Shown here piece by piece: positions 54,610 through 64,000 of a DNA stretch of 64,000 nt. This DNA comes from Bifidobacterium sp. ESL0728. GTDB lineage: Bacteria; Actinomycetota; Actinomycetes; Actinomycetales; Bifidobacteriaceae. Position 1 is the first letter of the stretch, and the number at the start of each line of letters is the position of its first letter. The position numbers and the translations under genes are program-made. The stretch spans positions 496,001 to 560,000 of the forward strand of contig NZ_CP113925.1 of assembly GCF_029392015.1 (NCBI RefSeq), given 5' to 3'. The notes beneath the pieces were generated by a model. It was not told the DNA's origin and searched no databases. It worked only from the letters and a program-made list of their open reading frames with translations.

Positions 54610-56466
54610 TCAGGACTCATCCTTTTCGTACAATTCCAGCGTACGATCGAGATACCCTGTGGCGTAACGGAAATAGATATAAGGCCATTCATTCAGCACA
54701 TGGCCTTCGGCCTCCATGGCAAGCGCCCATACATACCAGAACCAGCCGGCCAGCTGTATATGGGCATAATTGTGACGCCGTTCGCTGAGCGTGGGAGTGC
54801 GACCGAAGTAAGCAGCCATCGCGGCGTCGACCTCGTTTTCATCAAGTTGGCCGGATACGCAGAATGTGCCGAAGTCGTTGGCGTAGTCGCCCATACCGGC
54901 AAATTCCCAATCGATGACTGAGTAGGAACCATTTTCGTCGATAAGAAAATTAAGAGGCAGGAAGTCGTTGTGGCAAAGGCATATCGGGGCCTTGTCGGCG
55001 CGGACATATTCTGCGACACGTTCCACTTGTGCAGCCATCTCGTCAAAACCGGGGATGTCGATAGGGCCCTTTTCGCGGAGTAGAGCCTCATAGCGCTTGG
55101 CATCCGTATAAAAGTCGAACTGTTGATTAACGGTTGCGCCGCTTTTGTGGAGCTTGCGTCCTATCTGCATGGCATGCGCCACTTGGTCGCGGTCGTGCGG
55201 GTCGACATTGCGAGCGTGGTCGACAAAATGCGAAATCTTCCAGCCGCGCTCGGGATCTTCGTAAATGAACGTGGGGTCAAGACCGAGCTGTTTGGCGGTT
55301 TCGTTCGCTTCCACCTCCGCGCGACGGTTGATCATCTCATCCGTTCCTGTGCCAGGGTGGCGGTACACGTATTCACCGCTGTTCGTCGAAAAGTGGCATG
55401 ACAGATTGGTCAGGCCTTGTTTAAGAGGGTATACATCATGGATTTCCTCTTTGTCGCAGTGCAGTGTGCGCTCGATATTATCGAAAATATCCATGTCGAC
55501 ATTCTGCAGGAAATCCGGATCAAAGGTCCGTACCTCATCCAGTGAGTCGAATTCGTAGATGCTGCCGTCTTTGTAAGGACGCAATTCCATGTCGAGTTCC
55601 TTGATGTGCTTGACATAGATTGCATCCCAGAGTTTGTCGGTGCTTTCGGGCAATTCGTGTTCGGTTTCGAGAATGGTACGGAACTTCTGTGAAAAAGCCC
55701 GGTCAAAGTATGCCTGACCGATCATGTACCATGCGTCGGAGCCTCCCTCTTCCGCCCACATGATGCGTCCATGCGGACCTATAGTCATGCACCATTCCTC
55801 GGTGTGGCCCTTGGAATATTGGCCGGCATAGTAGGCTTTCCATACATATGGTTCGAAGGGGTTGATGGTGAAGTAATTGTCGGACGAGCAGATGTAGGTA
55901 TTGGCCAGTTGATCGCGCACGCGCCAGAGCGTTCCATTGTTGTTGCGCGTTGCATATTCGTCGTTGATTACGATAGAAACGCCAAATTTCTGCTCAAGAT
56001 AGAAGAAGAACTCCTTCTTATAACCCACCACGACGGTGATGTCGTGGATGCCGGCGGCTTGCAATTGCTTGATCTCACGTTCGATGAGAATCTCGCCGCG
56101 AACTTTCAGAAGCCCCTTGGGTTTCTCGTAGGAAATGGGGGCGAACCTTGATGACATGCCTGCTGCCATGATGATGGCGTTGTCTACCTTATAGGGAGCA
56201 AGTGCTTCAAGGCCAGCAGGCGTGATACAGGAATCCGCGATGTAGCCTGCATCGGTGAGCTCTCCTATGGCTGTGTTGACGCTACCGAGGGAAAGACCGG
56301 TCTCTGCCGTTATGAGACGCTGCTGTGCGTTGGGGTGAGCTCGTAAGTAATTGAGGGTTGTGAATTGTTTCTTGGACAGCACTGGAGCCTGATTTCGTTG
56401 AATTACAGTGACGTTCAATACCATATCACTCATACGAGAAAATGAACATGCGAAAGGGTGGGTCAT
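54610..56466 (-). CDS. winged-helix / LicC cytidylyltransferase / LicA choline-kinase fusion
   Basis: The protein has 618 residues and three parts. Residues about 28-90 look like a MarR-type winged helix (LSKKQFTTLNYLRAHPNAQQ). Residues about 97-330 are a LicC-type nucleotidyltransferase (AIIMAAGMSSRF with KPKGLL after it; EYATRNNNGTLW; SSDNYF), which would make CDP-choline from phosphocholine and CTP. Residues about 345-600 are a LicA-type kinase with the Brenner-type HNDFLPLNFL (His at about 495) and VIDWEFAG. An in-frame TAA lies two codons before ATG 56466, so the start is there or later; no good ribosome-binding site is visible. It is divergent from licD. The choline substrate is by family, not proven. 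Confidence 0.85.
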   Translation of the reverse strand: MTHPFACSFSRMSDMVLNVTVIQRNQAPVLSKKQFTTLNYLRAHPNAQQRLITAETGLSLGSVNTAIGELTDAGYIADSCITPAGLEALAPYKVDNAIIMAAGMSSRFAPISYEKPKGLLKVRGEILIEREIKQLQAAGIHDITVVVGYKKEFFFYLEQKFGVSIVINDEYATRNNNGTLWRVRDQLANTYICSSDNYFTINPFEPYVWKAYYAGQYSKGHTEEWCMTIGPHGRIMWAEEGGSDAWYMIGQAYFDRAFSQKFRTILETEHELPESTDKLWDAIYVKHIKELDMELRPYKDGSIYEFDSLDEVRTFDPDFLQNVDMDIFDNIERTLHCDKEEIHDVYPLKQGLTNLSCHFSTNSGEYVYRHPGTGTDEMINRRAEVEANETAKQLGLDPTFIYEDPERGWKISHFVDHARNVDPHDRDQVAHAMQIGRKLHKSGATVNQQFDFYTDAKRYEALLREKGPIDIPGFDEMAAQVERVAEYVRADKAPICLCHNDFLPLNFLIDENGSYSVIDWEFAGMGDYANDFGTFCVSGQLDENEVDAAMAAYFGRTPTLSERRHNYAHIQLAGWFWYVWALAMEAEGHVLNEWPYIYFRYATGYLDRTLELYEKDES

Positions 56467-56580
56467 AGTTGATTATTGTTTGAATCAATGCTGGATATTC
56501 TTGTTGCAACCTCCTTCGCAACGATTATGTTAGACTGATGTGTGTTTTGTTTTACGAAGATATAAACAGAGAGAAGAATT

Positions 56581-57393
56581 ATGAAGTATTTATCCCATAA
56601 AGAGCTTCAACTTGAACTGTTTAATCTTCTTTGTAAGTTCGATCGCTTTGCCGCTGCAAATGGTTTGCGATATACGTTGGATTCCGGGACAATGTTGGGT
56701 GCTGTGCGGCATAAAGGTTTTATCCCCTGGGATGATGATATAGATGTGGCGATGCCTCGTCCGGATTTTGAGAAGCTGCTGGAATTAGCTTCTTCAGTAC
56801 CCGAAGATGTCCGGTTGCTAAAACCGATAAGTTCAGGTTTTCCTTTTCCGTTCGCAAAGTTTTGCAATAAAAACATCCGTTGTGTAGAAGACTATGGTCT
56901 GGCTACGTACGATGAATATTTATGGGTTGATATTTTCCCTTTGGATGGCTCGCCCAAAGATGAGCTTCTTGTCCGTCAACAATACGCGAAAGCAGAGAAA
57001 CTGCTGAATAGGGCTACTCGGAAAATCGGGAATTCTAAGGGATGGAAAAAATACCCCAAGTATATCTACCGTTCGTTATGTAAACCGATGGTTGCCATGG
57101 GTGTGCTCCATTCTTCCAAAAGCGATTACGAAGAGGTCGTTCGTATGGCTCGTAGCGTTCCTTTTGGCCGATCGGAATACTGTCGTAATCTAGTCTGGAT
57201 GCCATTCCCTGTTTCTTTTTATCGTACGGATGATTTTGATGCGATGACTGAATTGGAGTTTTGCGGGCATGAATTCCCCAGCGTCGCGCATTGGGATGAA
57301 GTATTGACAGCAATGTATGGAGATTATATGCAACTTCCCCCAGTCGAACAAAGAGAGACGCATGATATCCATGCATGGAAGATTAACCTTTAG
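56581..57393 (+). CDS. LicD-family phosphotransferase
   Basis: The protein has 270 residues. LicD/Fukutin-type: ANGLRYTLDSGTMLGAVRHK followed by HKGFIPWDDDIDVAMPRPD, with the Asp-rich metal site, and VDIFPLDG downstream. LicD moves phosphocholine from CDP-choline onto a sugar in teichoic acid or capsule. The ATG is preceded by agagagaagaatt. It starts 114 bases from the divergent wHTH-LicC-LicA gene, which would supply its donor. Codon use is moderately A+T-rich. The family is certain; the acceptor is not. Confidence 0.88.
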   Translation: MKYLSHKELQLELFNLLCKFDRFAAANGLRYTLDSGTMLGAVRHKGFIPWDDDIDVAMPRPDFEKLLELASSVPEDVRLLKPISSGFPFPFAKFCNKNIRCVEDYGLATYDEYLWVDIFPLDGSPKDELLVRQQYAKAEKLLNRATRKIGNSKGWKKYPKYIYRSLCKPMVAMGVLHSSKSDYEEVVRMARSVPFGRSEYCRNLVWMPFPVSFYRTDDFDAMTELEFCGHEFPSVAHWDEVLTAMYGDYMQLPPVEQRETHDIHAWKINL

Positions 57394-57875
57394 GGACATT
57401 ATTGCAGATTTATCAATGCGATCAGATTTGCTTGCTGTCTTTAACATAATCTGAAGATTATAGGCATGGATGTATGCCCAAAGTAGCCTCAAAGTTTTCT
57501 GCAATTCGACGTAAAGTGACTTGAGGTTATGCCGAAAAGACTTGGGGTTGCTTTCTCGATTTCTTGGGATTGGTTTTGGCGCACGTTTTGTTGCTTAATG
57601 TTTTCATTCTTGGTTGGGTCATGAGTCCGTGTAATATGTCGATTCGGTTAAACGTTATTGGTCGATGGATGGCTATTCGCTGAACTTCTATGGAGGGTTA
57701 TGTGCTTTTCCGGTCTTAACCGAGTCTCGGAAAATGGGAGTAGGAAGGTTGTTCACGTTGGATGTAAAATGACGTTTCAACAAAGTAAAGGTCGGATGGC
57801 AAGCCGATAGCTGTACAAGGTGGTCAAGAGATTCAGCATATTGCAAACACAGTATGTTCTGTTCAAAGGAGCAAA
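57394..57875. other. 482-base gap before the EEP-fold remnant
   Basis: No convincing gene. A 36-codon open frame at 57700-57810 follows a good TGGAGGG site but resembles nothing known. The stretch could be the decayed upstream part of the neighbouring remnant. Confidence 0.4.
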
Positions 57876-58142
57876 ATGGCGGTATCGACTGTCGGGACAT
57901 TTAATTTGCTGCGCAACAGACCCAATAACAGCGTTGAACAGGTGAAACTTCTGAAGGAGAGGGGAATAAATCTCTGCGCCTTCCAGGAGATCGACCATCA
58001 GAACTATCGTTTCGGCGCCGTGAAATTCAATTCCATCGACGATATACTTACCACCAAGAACGTAAAGTTTGGTGATATCAAGATGATTCCCTCTGATCTG
58101 TCTGATTGTCAGCCGTTTATCACCACCATGGAAACTCTGTAG
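57876..58142 (+). pseudogene. endonuclease/exonuclease/phosphatase-fold remnant, internally deleted
   Basis: The product has only 88 residues, against about 250 for the family. The N-terminal part (VGTFNLLRN, EQVKLLKERGINLCAFQEID) matches the first strands of EEP-fold phosphoesterases with the metal Glu. Directly after about 15 residues comes the C-terminal end (SIDDILTTKNVKFGDIKMIP, LSDCQPFITTMETL), where intact enzymes have IDHI and a catalytic SDH. Here the Asp-His pair reads Asp-Cys. The joint is in frame, so a central deletion of the catalytic core is likely. It still has a strong AAAGGAG site. It may be a leftover phosphodiesterase of the lic-like module. Confidence 0.65.
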
Positions 58143-58157
58143 TTTAAAGGAACTTTA

Positions 58158-59483
58158 ATGGCAGACAACAGTTTTATCAGAAGCAAACTCGCCTCGCTCG
58201 GTTTCTCGACGACCAAGCTGCTGGAGTATCTGCTCGTAGCCGGAAGTGCCGCGACGATGTATCTTTTTGTGGGTTTGCGCGGCATTCTCTATGAGCCATT
58301 CAGGCATGGGCTCGGTTTGACCAATGCACAGCTTGGCACTCTTATGAGTATCGCCGGCTTCGTACAGATTTTTGGTTATGTTGCTTTTGGCTGGCTTCAG
58401 GAGCGTATGAACGTTCGAAAGCTTCTTACGTTTGATATGCTTGGCTATGGTCTTACCGGCTTGTTCCTTGCGTTTACCCATAATCTGCCGTTTGTAGTGC
58501 TTATTTGCTGCTGGATATTGTTCGGTATTTTTGGCGACGCGATGTATTGGCCAACCATTCAGAAATCCATCAAATACATCGGCGGGAAACATGCCCAGGC
58601 CAGGGCATTCGGCATTATGGAATCCATACGTGGCATCGGCGGCCTGATCGTCGACAGCATCGATGTCATCATATTCACCGCCCTGCAGGCCAGCGTGGGT
58701 GTCTTCTTCGGCATCAAGGCCGCGATGACTCTCAACGCTTCGATTACGACGCTTTTCGGCGTTCTCATCTGGTTCAAGATGCCGAATGACTTCATGGACG
58801 ATGTCAAGGGCAGGTCGATTGACGGAACCGGCAAACAGAAGATCAGCTTCCGTATCGTCCTCAAGGCCATCAAGATACCGGTTGTCTGGGTTACCGGTCT
58901 TGGTTCCGCTTGTGCTTATATCACCTATATCTGCGTGAGTACTTACTTTGTGCCTTATTTGCAGCATTCGTTCGTGATGGCTGCTTCGCTGGCAGCTGTT
59001 TTCGGCATCGTCAATGTCACCGCTGTCAACATTCTCGCAGCGGCGGTGTCCGGTATTATTTCCGACAAGTTTTTTAAAAACAGCGCAAGCTGGATGGCTA
59101 TTTGCTTCACGCTTATGGTTGTCTTCATCACCATCACCCTGATGATTCCGAAGCAGAGAAAGTATGTGGTTCCGGCCATGATCTTCTTGCTTTGTACGAC
59201 TTTCTCGTGTTACCTTATCCGAGCTGTGTATTATTCGCCGTTGGGCCAGTACGGGGTGCCGGATGAGATTTCCTCGACAGCCATGTCGATTGCCTCGTTC
59301 TTCGGCTACAGTCCGGTATTCTTTGCCTATCCCGTCTTCGGCAGGATTCTCGATGCTTATCCAAACAACAAAGCCTACTCCATCATCTTCACTGTGCTTG
59401 TGATATTCAGCGTTCTTGGTATCGTGCTCAATTTGATTAATTCTAAGGTAATCAAACATGGTTACAAGCCGACTATTGCTTAA
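58158..59483 (+). CDS. MFS transporter
   Basis: The protein has 441 residues and 12 membrane segments with the MFS loop pattern (FGYVAFGWLQERMNVRKLL between helices 2 and 3). It is neighboured by licD and the LicC-LicA fusion. In lic loci a permease (LicB) imports choline, but LicB belongs to another superfamily, so this could be a non-homologous substitute importing choline or a phosphodiester precursor. That is context only. AAAGGAAC lies upstream of ATG 58158. The spacing of 15 bases from the remnant gene suggests co-transcription. Confidence 0.85.
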   Translation: MADNSFIRSKLASLGFSTTKLLEYLLVAGSAATMYLFVGLRGILYEPFRHGLGLTNAQLGTLMSIAGFVQIFGYVAFGWLQERMNVRKLLTFDMLGYGLTGLFLAFTHNLPFVVLICCWILFGIFGDAMYWPTIQKSIKYIGGKHAQARAFGIMESIRGIGGLIVDSIDVIIFTALQASVGVFFGIKAAMTLNASITTLFGVLIWFKMPNDFMDDVKGRSIDGTGKQKISFRIVLKAIKIPVVWVTGLGSACAYITYICVSTYFVPYLQHSFVMAASLAAVFGIVNVTAVNILAAAVSGIISDKFFKNSASWMAICFTLMVVFITITLMIPKQRKYVVPAMIFLLCTTFSCYLIRAVYYSPLGQYGVPDEISSTAMSIASFFGYSPVFFAYPVFGRILDAYPNNKAYSIIFTVLVIFSVLGIVLNLINSKVIKHGYKPTIA

Positions 59484-59562
59484 GTAGAGAATCGACGTGC
59501 AGCGGGGAACGTGAATGTGGTTTTCTGCTGTACTTCACCATAATGTTTTGAATACCGACAAT

Positions 59563-59575
59563 TACACTTGACTTT
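59563..59575 (+). promoter_or_regulatory. possible leaderless -10 box
   Basis: TACACT at 59563-59568 ends seven bases before ATG 59576, with no ribosome-binding site in between. Confidence 0.3.
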
Positions 59576-61756
59576 ATGAACGCAATTAATGACCAGACGA
59601 CGATGGTTGCGAATTTCGATTCTATGGAGCAACTGAAGCAGTGGATGCGTATTGCCGGTGATCTCAAGATTTGGGCCAATGGAGTGCCGAAAGCTGAGAA
59701 CAGGTCAGACGGGGTGTCACGAGCTGGGGGCGAAGGCGGTGCCGCCAGGAAGGACGCTGCCGAAGTTTCGTCTCGGTTCCTGCAGCCTGGGGTAAACCCC
59801 ACGACCGGAGGCCCGGCCCAGCCCGCGTCTCTTTCCGACGGTTTGTGGGCGCAGTCGTCCGTGAAAAATAATTGCGAGAGTCTGCTGAATACTTATCCGC
59901 AGTTCGCCTCGTGTTTTGCGGGCATCATCCGCACAGCGTATCTGTATGCCCCGAAGATTGTGGTGACGGTCGCCGATCTGTTCGATGGGGTGTTCTTTGT
60001 GGCGTTGGGGCCGAAGGCGGTCAACGGCATCCTCGGGACCTCCTACAAGGACGGGGCGAAGCTTGTGGTTTCCGGTTGGGAGGCCACGCTGGAAGAGAAC
60101 CTGGTCTCGTTCGTCCTCGACAAGGACCGCGAGCGCGTCAACGAGAAGACCTACTGCACGCTGGATGGCAGGCTGCTCGGAGTCGGGAAACTCGAACAAG
60201 CCTCACTGGGTTGGGGCACGCATCTTGCGTCGACTGCGTTGGGAAATTTATGGTATCAGAAAGAACGCATACAGAAGGCATTCCAATCTGAACAAACGCG
60301 ATCGGCGGGAACGGGTGTTGCCCGGCCGTTGGTTGATGTGCTTATGCAGGCACTGTATCAGCAGCGTTTCGATGAACTGATTCGATGCGGGATACCGGAT
60401 GATGAAGTGGATGCTGTGTCTTCAACTGCAACAATGATGCGGTTCTCCGAGTTTTTGGCAAGACGCTGGCAGGAATGGCTTGATGCCGAAAAACGTGGGG
60501 AGATTAGCTATCAGCAGCAAAAGAACCATGAATTTTCAGAAAGATTCAAGAACGTGATTCAGTCCACTCCGGTCCAGAAAGCCGTTGATGGCTTTGTTTA
60601 CGACGCGGATTCCTACGAAGATCCCAGTGTGGAGCTGCCTGTTCTCAGCGAAGATGCGAAAAAGCGAAAGGCGGCGACCGATGAGATTGCCTCGTATGAT
60701 CATAAACGCAGACGGGCCATGGTGGCGCGGATGGTCGTCGAGAACAATATGTGCAAGCGTAGTGAAGCGCTGGAATTTTTCAAGGATGTTTACGAAAATA
60801 GCGGCGGCGTCAAAAACGGAAAAGACGAAGAGGATAAACGTGAGGAGCATAAGTGGTTCGAAGGTTGGTATGAGTACATCTATCAGAAAGCCATGGCCGA
60901 TCATATCGGTGAATGTCTGAAAGCCGATGCTGAAGAGGCAAGGAAACTCGTGCGCAACGGACGTGAAAACGATGACCCGGGTGGTGCGGCGAGAGAAAGC
61001 AATGGCCTCCCGGCAACCCAAGAGTGCAAAGAGAACCAATCCGAAGAAGGCTTCTGCAATCTGATTTACGTCAGCAACAGGGAAGAAAGGTCCAAAGAGC
61101 AGGACCTTTCTTTCGTCAAAAAAGTCTGGAAGAACATTAAAAGGGCTGCTTCTGCTGCGTGGCGCTGGGTAAAGCGTGTTCTGAAATGGAAAGAGATTCC
61201 CAAAGACATCGATTCCGACGATCTTGACGGGCAAATCTTTGTGGAGAACTGTTTCCTTGATCGTGTAAGGGAATTGGCGAGGGTGGCTTCCAAGAATATG
61301 GGGAAAAACAGGAATGCAAAAAAGGGAGAGGAGGATAAGAAAGACAAGACAGATGGTATCCATACGCTTTTTGGTCCGGTGACCGATACCCTGCGTCACA
61401 TGCCGCATAGTAAATTCCAAACATTCTGCTATGAATCGCGGGGAGCGATTGAAAGGTGGCGACTGGATGGCACCGACAAAGACAATACCCGTGATGTCGG
61501 CTACTGTATTATGCAAGCCGGCAGCCAGCATACGCTTTCCAGCCAGGATGCGGGGTTGAAGGAGGATACGGCGCTCGCATTGGTGCTTGCTCTTGTGGCG
61601 GTGCTGATTGATTTGGTTCTGCCCGGCAACGCGTTGCCTCTGGTCTTGATGGTGCTTCTTTCTTGGATTATTTCCACCCTTCCCAGTCTCATCACTCTAC
61701 ATCGGTGGAAGAAAGAAGTGCAGTCCAGTGGCCAGACTGTTCTCATTGACGGGTGA
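59576..61756 (+). CDS. large uncharacterised protein with C-terminal membrane hairpin
   Basis: The protein has 726 residues and I do not recognise the family. An N-terminal polar region (about 1-90) includes a Gly/Ala/Ser-rich linker. A central part has moderately hydrophobic helices (about 110-160: FAGIIRTAYLYAPKIVV). A long charged helical section at about 300-600 is rich in Glu, Lys and Arg, with Trp/Lys clusters (VKKVWKNIKRAASAAWRWVK) at about 520. Two close membrane segments sit at about 675-715, just before a short cytosolic end. No catalytic motif is visible. It lies between the MFS gene and the NUDIX gene inside the polysaccharide locus, at normal G+C. Confidence 0.6.
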   Translation: MNAINDQTTMVANFDSMEQLKQWMRIAGDLKIWANGVPKAENRSDGVSRAGGEGGAARKDAAEVSSRFLQPGVNPTTGGPAQPASLSDGLWAQSSVKNNCESLLNTYPQFASCFAGIIRTAYLYAPKIVVTVADLFDGVFFVALGPKAVNGILGTSYKDGAKLVVSGWEATLEENLVSFVLDKDRERVNEKTYCTLDGRLLGVGKLEQASLGWGTHLASTALGNLWYQKERIQKAFQSEQTRSAGTGVARPLVDVLMQALYQQRFDELIRCGIPDDEVDAVSSTATMMRFSEFLARRWQEWLDAEKRGEISYQQQKNHEFSERFKNVIQSTPVQKAVDGFVYDADSYEDPSVELPVLSEDAKKRKAATDEIASYDHKRRRAMVARMVVENNMCKRSEALEFFKDVYENSGGVKNGKDEEDKREEHKWFEGWYEYIYQKAMADHIGECLKADAEEARKLVRNGRENDDPGGAARESNGLPATQECKENQSEEGFCNLIYVSNREERSKEQDLSFVKKVWKNIKRAASAAWRWVKRVLKWKEIPKDIDSDDLDGQIFVENCFLDRVRELARVASKNMGKNRNAKKGEEDKKDKTDGIHTLFGPVTDTLRHMPHSKFQTFCYESRGAIERWRLDGTDKDNTRDVGYCIMQAGSQHTLSSQDAGLKEDTALALVLALVAVLIDLVLPGNALPLVLMVLLSWIISTLPSLITLHRWKKEVQSSGQTVLIDG

Positions 61757-61906
61757 TAAAACGTGGAATTCGTTGGTTTCATTAGCCAAATCGAAAGTGA
61801 CAGGGCTATGCGGAACCGGCTATTCTTGTGATAAACATGTCGTGAATGGATGGGTTGCATGCTTCGAAAGACATCTTGGATATGGGTGTAATGGGAAGGT
61901 TTGAAT

Positions 61907-62605
61907 ATGTCGGCAAAATCTGATTTAAACGATGATGTATTTGGGGTTGAGGACGGTGAAATTCCTCTGGAACTAAGCGGCGAACGTCAGGTGTTTCGTG
62001 AGCAGGGCGGCGCGGATTTCACCGTGACGGCGGTGGATGCTGTAGCCAAGCGGACCGGCGAGAAGATGACGCTCCATTTCGCTTCGGTCAAGGATGACCG
62101 GCCGGGAGCCGTGTGCGTCGCGGTTTTGAAGGCTGCACAAGACTCTGGACTCGAGGACCGCTACCTTGTCGCACGTCACTGGCGGCCGTCGGTGAAGCAG
62201 TGGGAATGGGAATTCCCGCGCGGCATGGGTGAACCCGGCGAAACGGTTGAGGAGACTTCGGTGCGTGAGTTGCATGAGGAGACTGGGATTTCTGCAGACG
62301 TTGCACAAGTTCGGGTTTTGCAGATTATCCATGCCGATACAGGCGTGTTACGCGATAATGTCGCAGTGACCGGAGTCGAATTCCGCGATGACGAAGAGCG
62401 CAGGGAAGCTTTGACCAAGGTACCCGAGGAAACAGACAACGGCGAGGCCTGTTCCGATTCGCGGGTCTCGCAGCCAGGACTCGACTGGGAACTTTCGCAC
62501 ATGCGTTGGGTAACGGAAACCGACCTTAAAAGGTATATCGCGCAAGGCGGCATTGTCGACGGGATTACGCTTTCATCGTTCTTCCTTTATTTGTTGCACA
62601 AGTAA
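61907..62605 (+). CDS. NUDIX hydrolase
   Basis: The protein has 232 residues. A canonical NUDIX box, GMGEPGETVEETSVREL followed by HEETGI, satisfies Gx5Ex7REUxEExGU, with core strands upstream (LVARHWRPSVKQWEWEFPRG). It resembles ADP-ribose/NDP-sugar pyrophosphatases, which would fit a sugar-nucleotide locus, though the substrate is not certain. ATG 61907 follows GGAAGG at ten bases; an in-frame TTG at 61901 is too close. rmlB starts 66 bases downstream. Confidence 0.88.
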   Translation: MSAKSDLNDDVFGVEDGEIPLELSGERQVFREQGGADFTVTAVDAVAKRTGEKMTLHFASVKDDRPGAVCVAVLKAAQDSGLEDRYLVARHWRPSVKQWEWEFPRGMGEPGETVEETSVRELHEETGISADVAQVRVLQIIHADTGVLRDNVAVTGVEFRDDEERREALTKVPEETDNGEACSDSRVSQPGLDWELSHMRWVTETDLKRYIAQGGIVDGITLSSFFLYLLHK

Positions 62606-62629
62606 ATTTGTTGCCTGTTGGATATGTAA

Positions 62630-63694
<1,065 letters not shown>

Positions 63695-63828
63695 TCTTGC
63701 AAAAGTGCATCGGCAATTATGGTCAGCTTATGCACGAAAGAGGATTGTTATTTATTTTGTTAAACCGTCTGTACTTCGAATCTCCCGGTTTTCTTCATTT
63801 CCACCTGATTGTGTAGTGTCTTACTTAG

Positions 63829-63888
63829 ATGGTGACTACCGTTGAGAGCGCGGAGGAATCCGCATTGGCAGATGAAGGGAAACGATGA
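63829..63888 (+). other. possible 19-codon upstream reading frame
   Basis: The frame MVTTVESAEESALADEGKR ends with a TGA overlapping the ATG of the next gene (ATGA). No clear ribosome-binding site precedes it. It could be a coupling leader peptide or chance. Confidence 0.25.
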
Positions 63889-64000
63889 CACGCAGGAGGA
63901 ATAAGCGCAGGAAGCCTATATCTGGTAAAGCCGTCGTCACGCGCGGCGACAAAGCCGACTTTGCTTACGACGATGTGAACGGTGTCAAAGACGTTGCCAA
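63885..64000 (+). CDS. start of an unidentified gene (3' end outside window)
   Basis: An open frame from ATG 63885, with GAAGGGA upstream, runs to the window edge (38 codons). It begins with a very basic stretch (MTRRRNKRRKPIS) and continues GKAVVTRGDKADFAYDDVN. The basic opening suggests a cytosolic tail before a membrane segment, as in polysaccharide chain-length or envelope proteins, but too little is present to assign a family. Confidence 0.5.
   Translation, partial: MTRRRNKRRKPISGKAVVTRGDKADFAYDDVNGVKDVA

Noticed and set aside
58155..59459. Minus-strand open frame of 434 codons
   Set aside because: Antisense to the MFS gene; no hydrophobic pattern or family resemblance.

Overview
The window is chromosomal DNA of a high-G+C actinobacterium, almost certainly a Bifidobacterium. 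The evidence is the gene order (rne/rng, rplU, rpmA, obgE, proB, an aspC-type aminotransferase, tRNA-Trp, secE, nusG, rplK, rplA), the argS, lysA, hom, thrB run, the actinobacterial Maf-NUDIX fusion, and the G+C-rich codon use of the housekeeping genes. The species cannot be fixed from the sequence alone.

Layout. Positions 1-4000 carry a membrane protein cut by the window edge, a lipoprotein and a thioredoxin-fold/TPR protein. Positions 4000-7750 hold a four-unit palindrome array, a CYTH-domain protein, tRNA-Arg(CCG), two uncharacterised genes and an A+T-rich tandem repeat. Positions 7970-19600 are a biosynthetic block: argS, lysA, hom, thrB, a Maf-NUDIX fusion, an AEC-family transporter and dapE, covering aspartate-family amino acids and arginyl-tRNA. 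Positions 19900-35320 are the RNA-processing and translation block. An accessory three-gene cassette (24355-27327) splits rpmA from obgE. A complete IS256-superfamily (IS1249-like) element follows rplA at 35338-36734. Next come a membrane-anchored HNH nuclease and a DHA2-family drug exporter.

From about 40430 to the right edge is a surface-polysaccharide locus: a priming phosphoglycosyltransferase, a DUF4012 protein, a DUF4422 glycosyltransferase, a Wzy-like polymerase, two acyltransferase-3 proteins, a GT2 glycosyltransferase, a Wzx flippase and rmlB. Its centre (about 45150-53650) is strikingly A+T-rich and carries a decayed IS256-type element, as expected for a horizontally exchanged serotype cassette. 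Between Wzx and rmlB lies a lic-like module: a winged-helix/LicC/LicA fusion, a LicD phosphotransferase, an internally deleted endonuclease/exonuclease/phosphatase-fold remnant and an MFS transporter. This suggests that the polysaccharide is decorated with phosphocholine or a similar amino-alcohol phosphate. A large unknown membrane protein and a NUDIX hydrolase follow.

The most unusual features are: (1) the cassette between rpmA and obgE (small RelE/BrnT-like protein, small acidic protein, 812-residue protein with a glycine-zipper hydrophobic segment); (2) the lic-like module; (3) three unrelated non-coding repeat arrays, one being four 42-bp palindromes at an exact 51-bp period; (4) low-complexity insertions in several essential enzymes; (5) genes that appear to be leaderless, with a TAG-A-T type -10 box 6-7 bases before ATG; and (6) a candidate regulatory hairpin in the rplKA leader.
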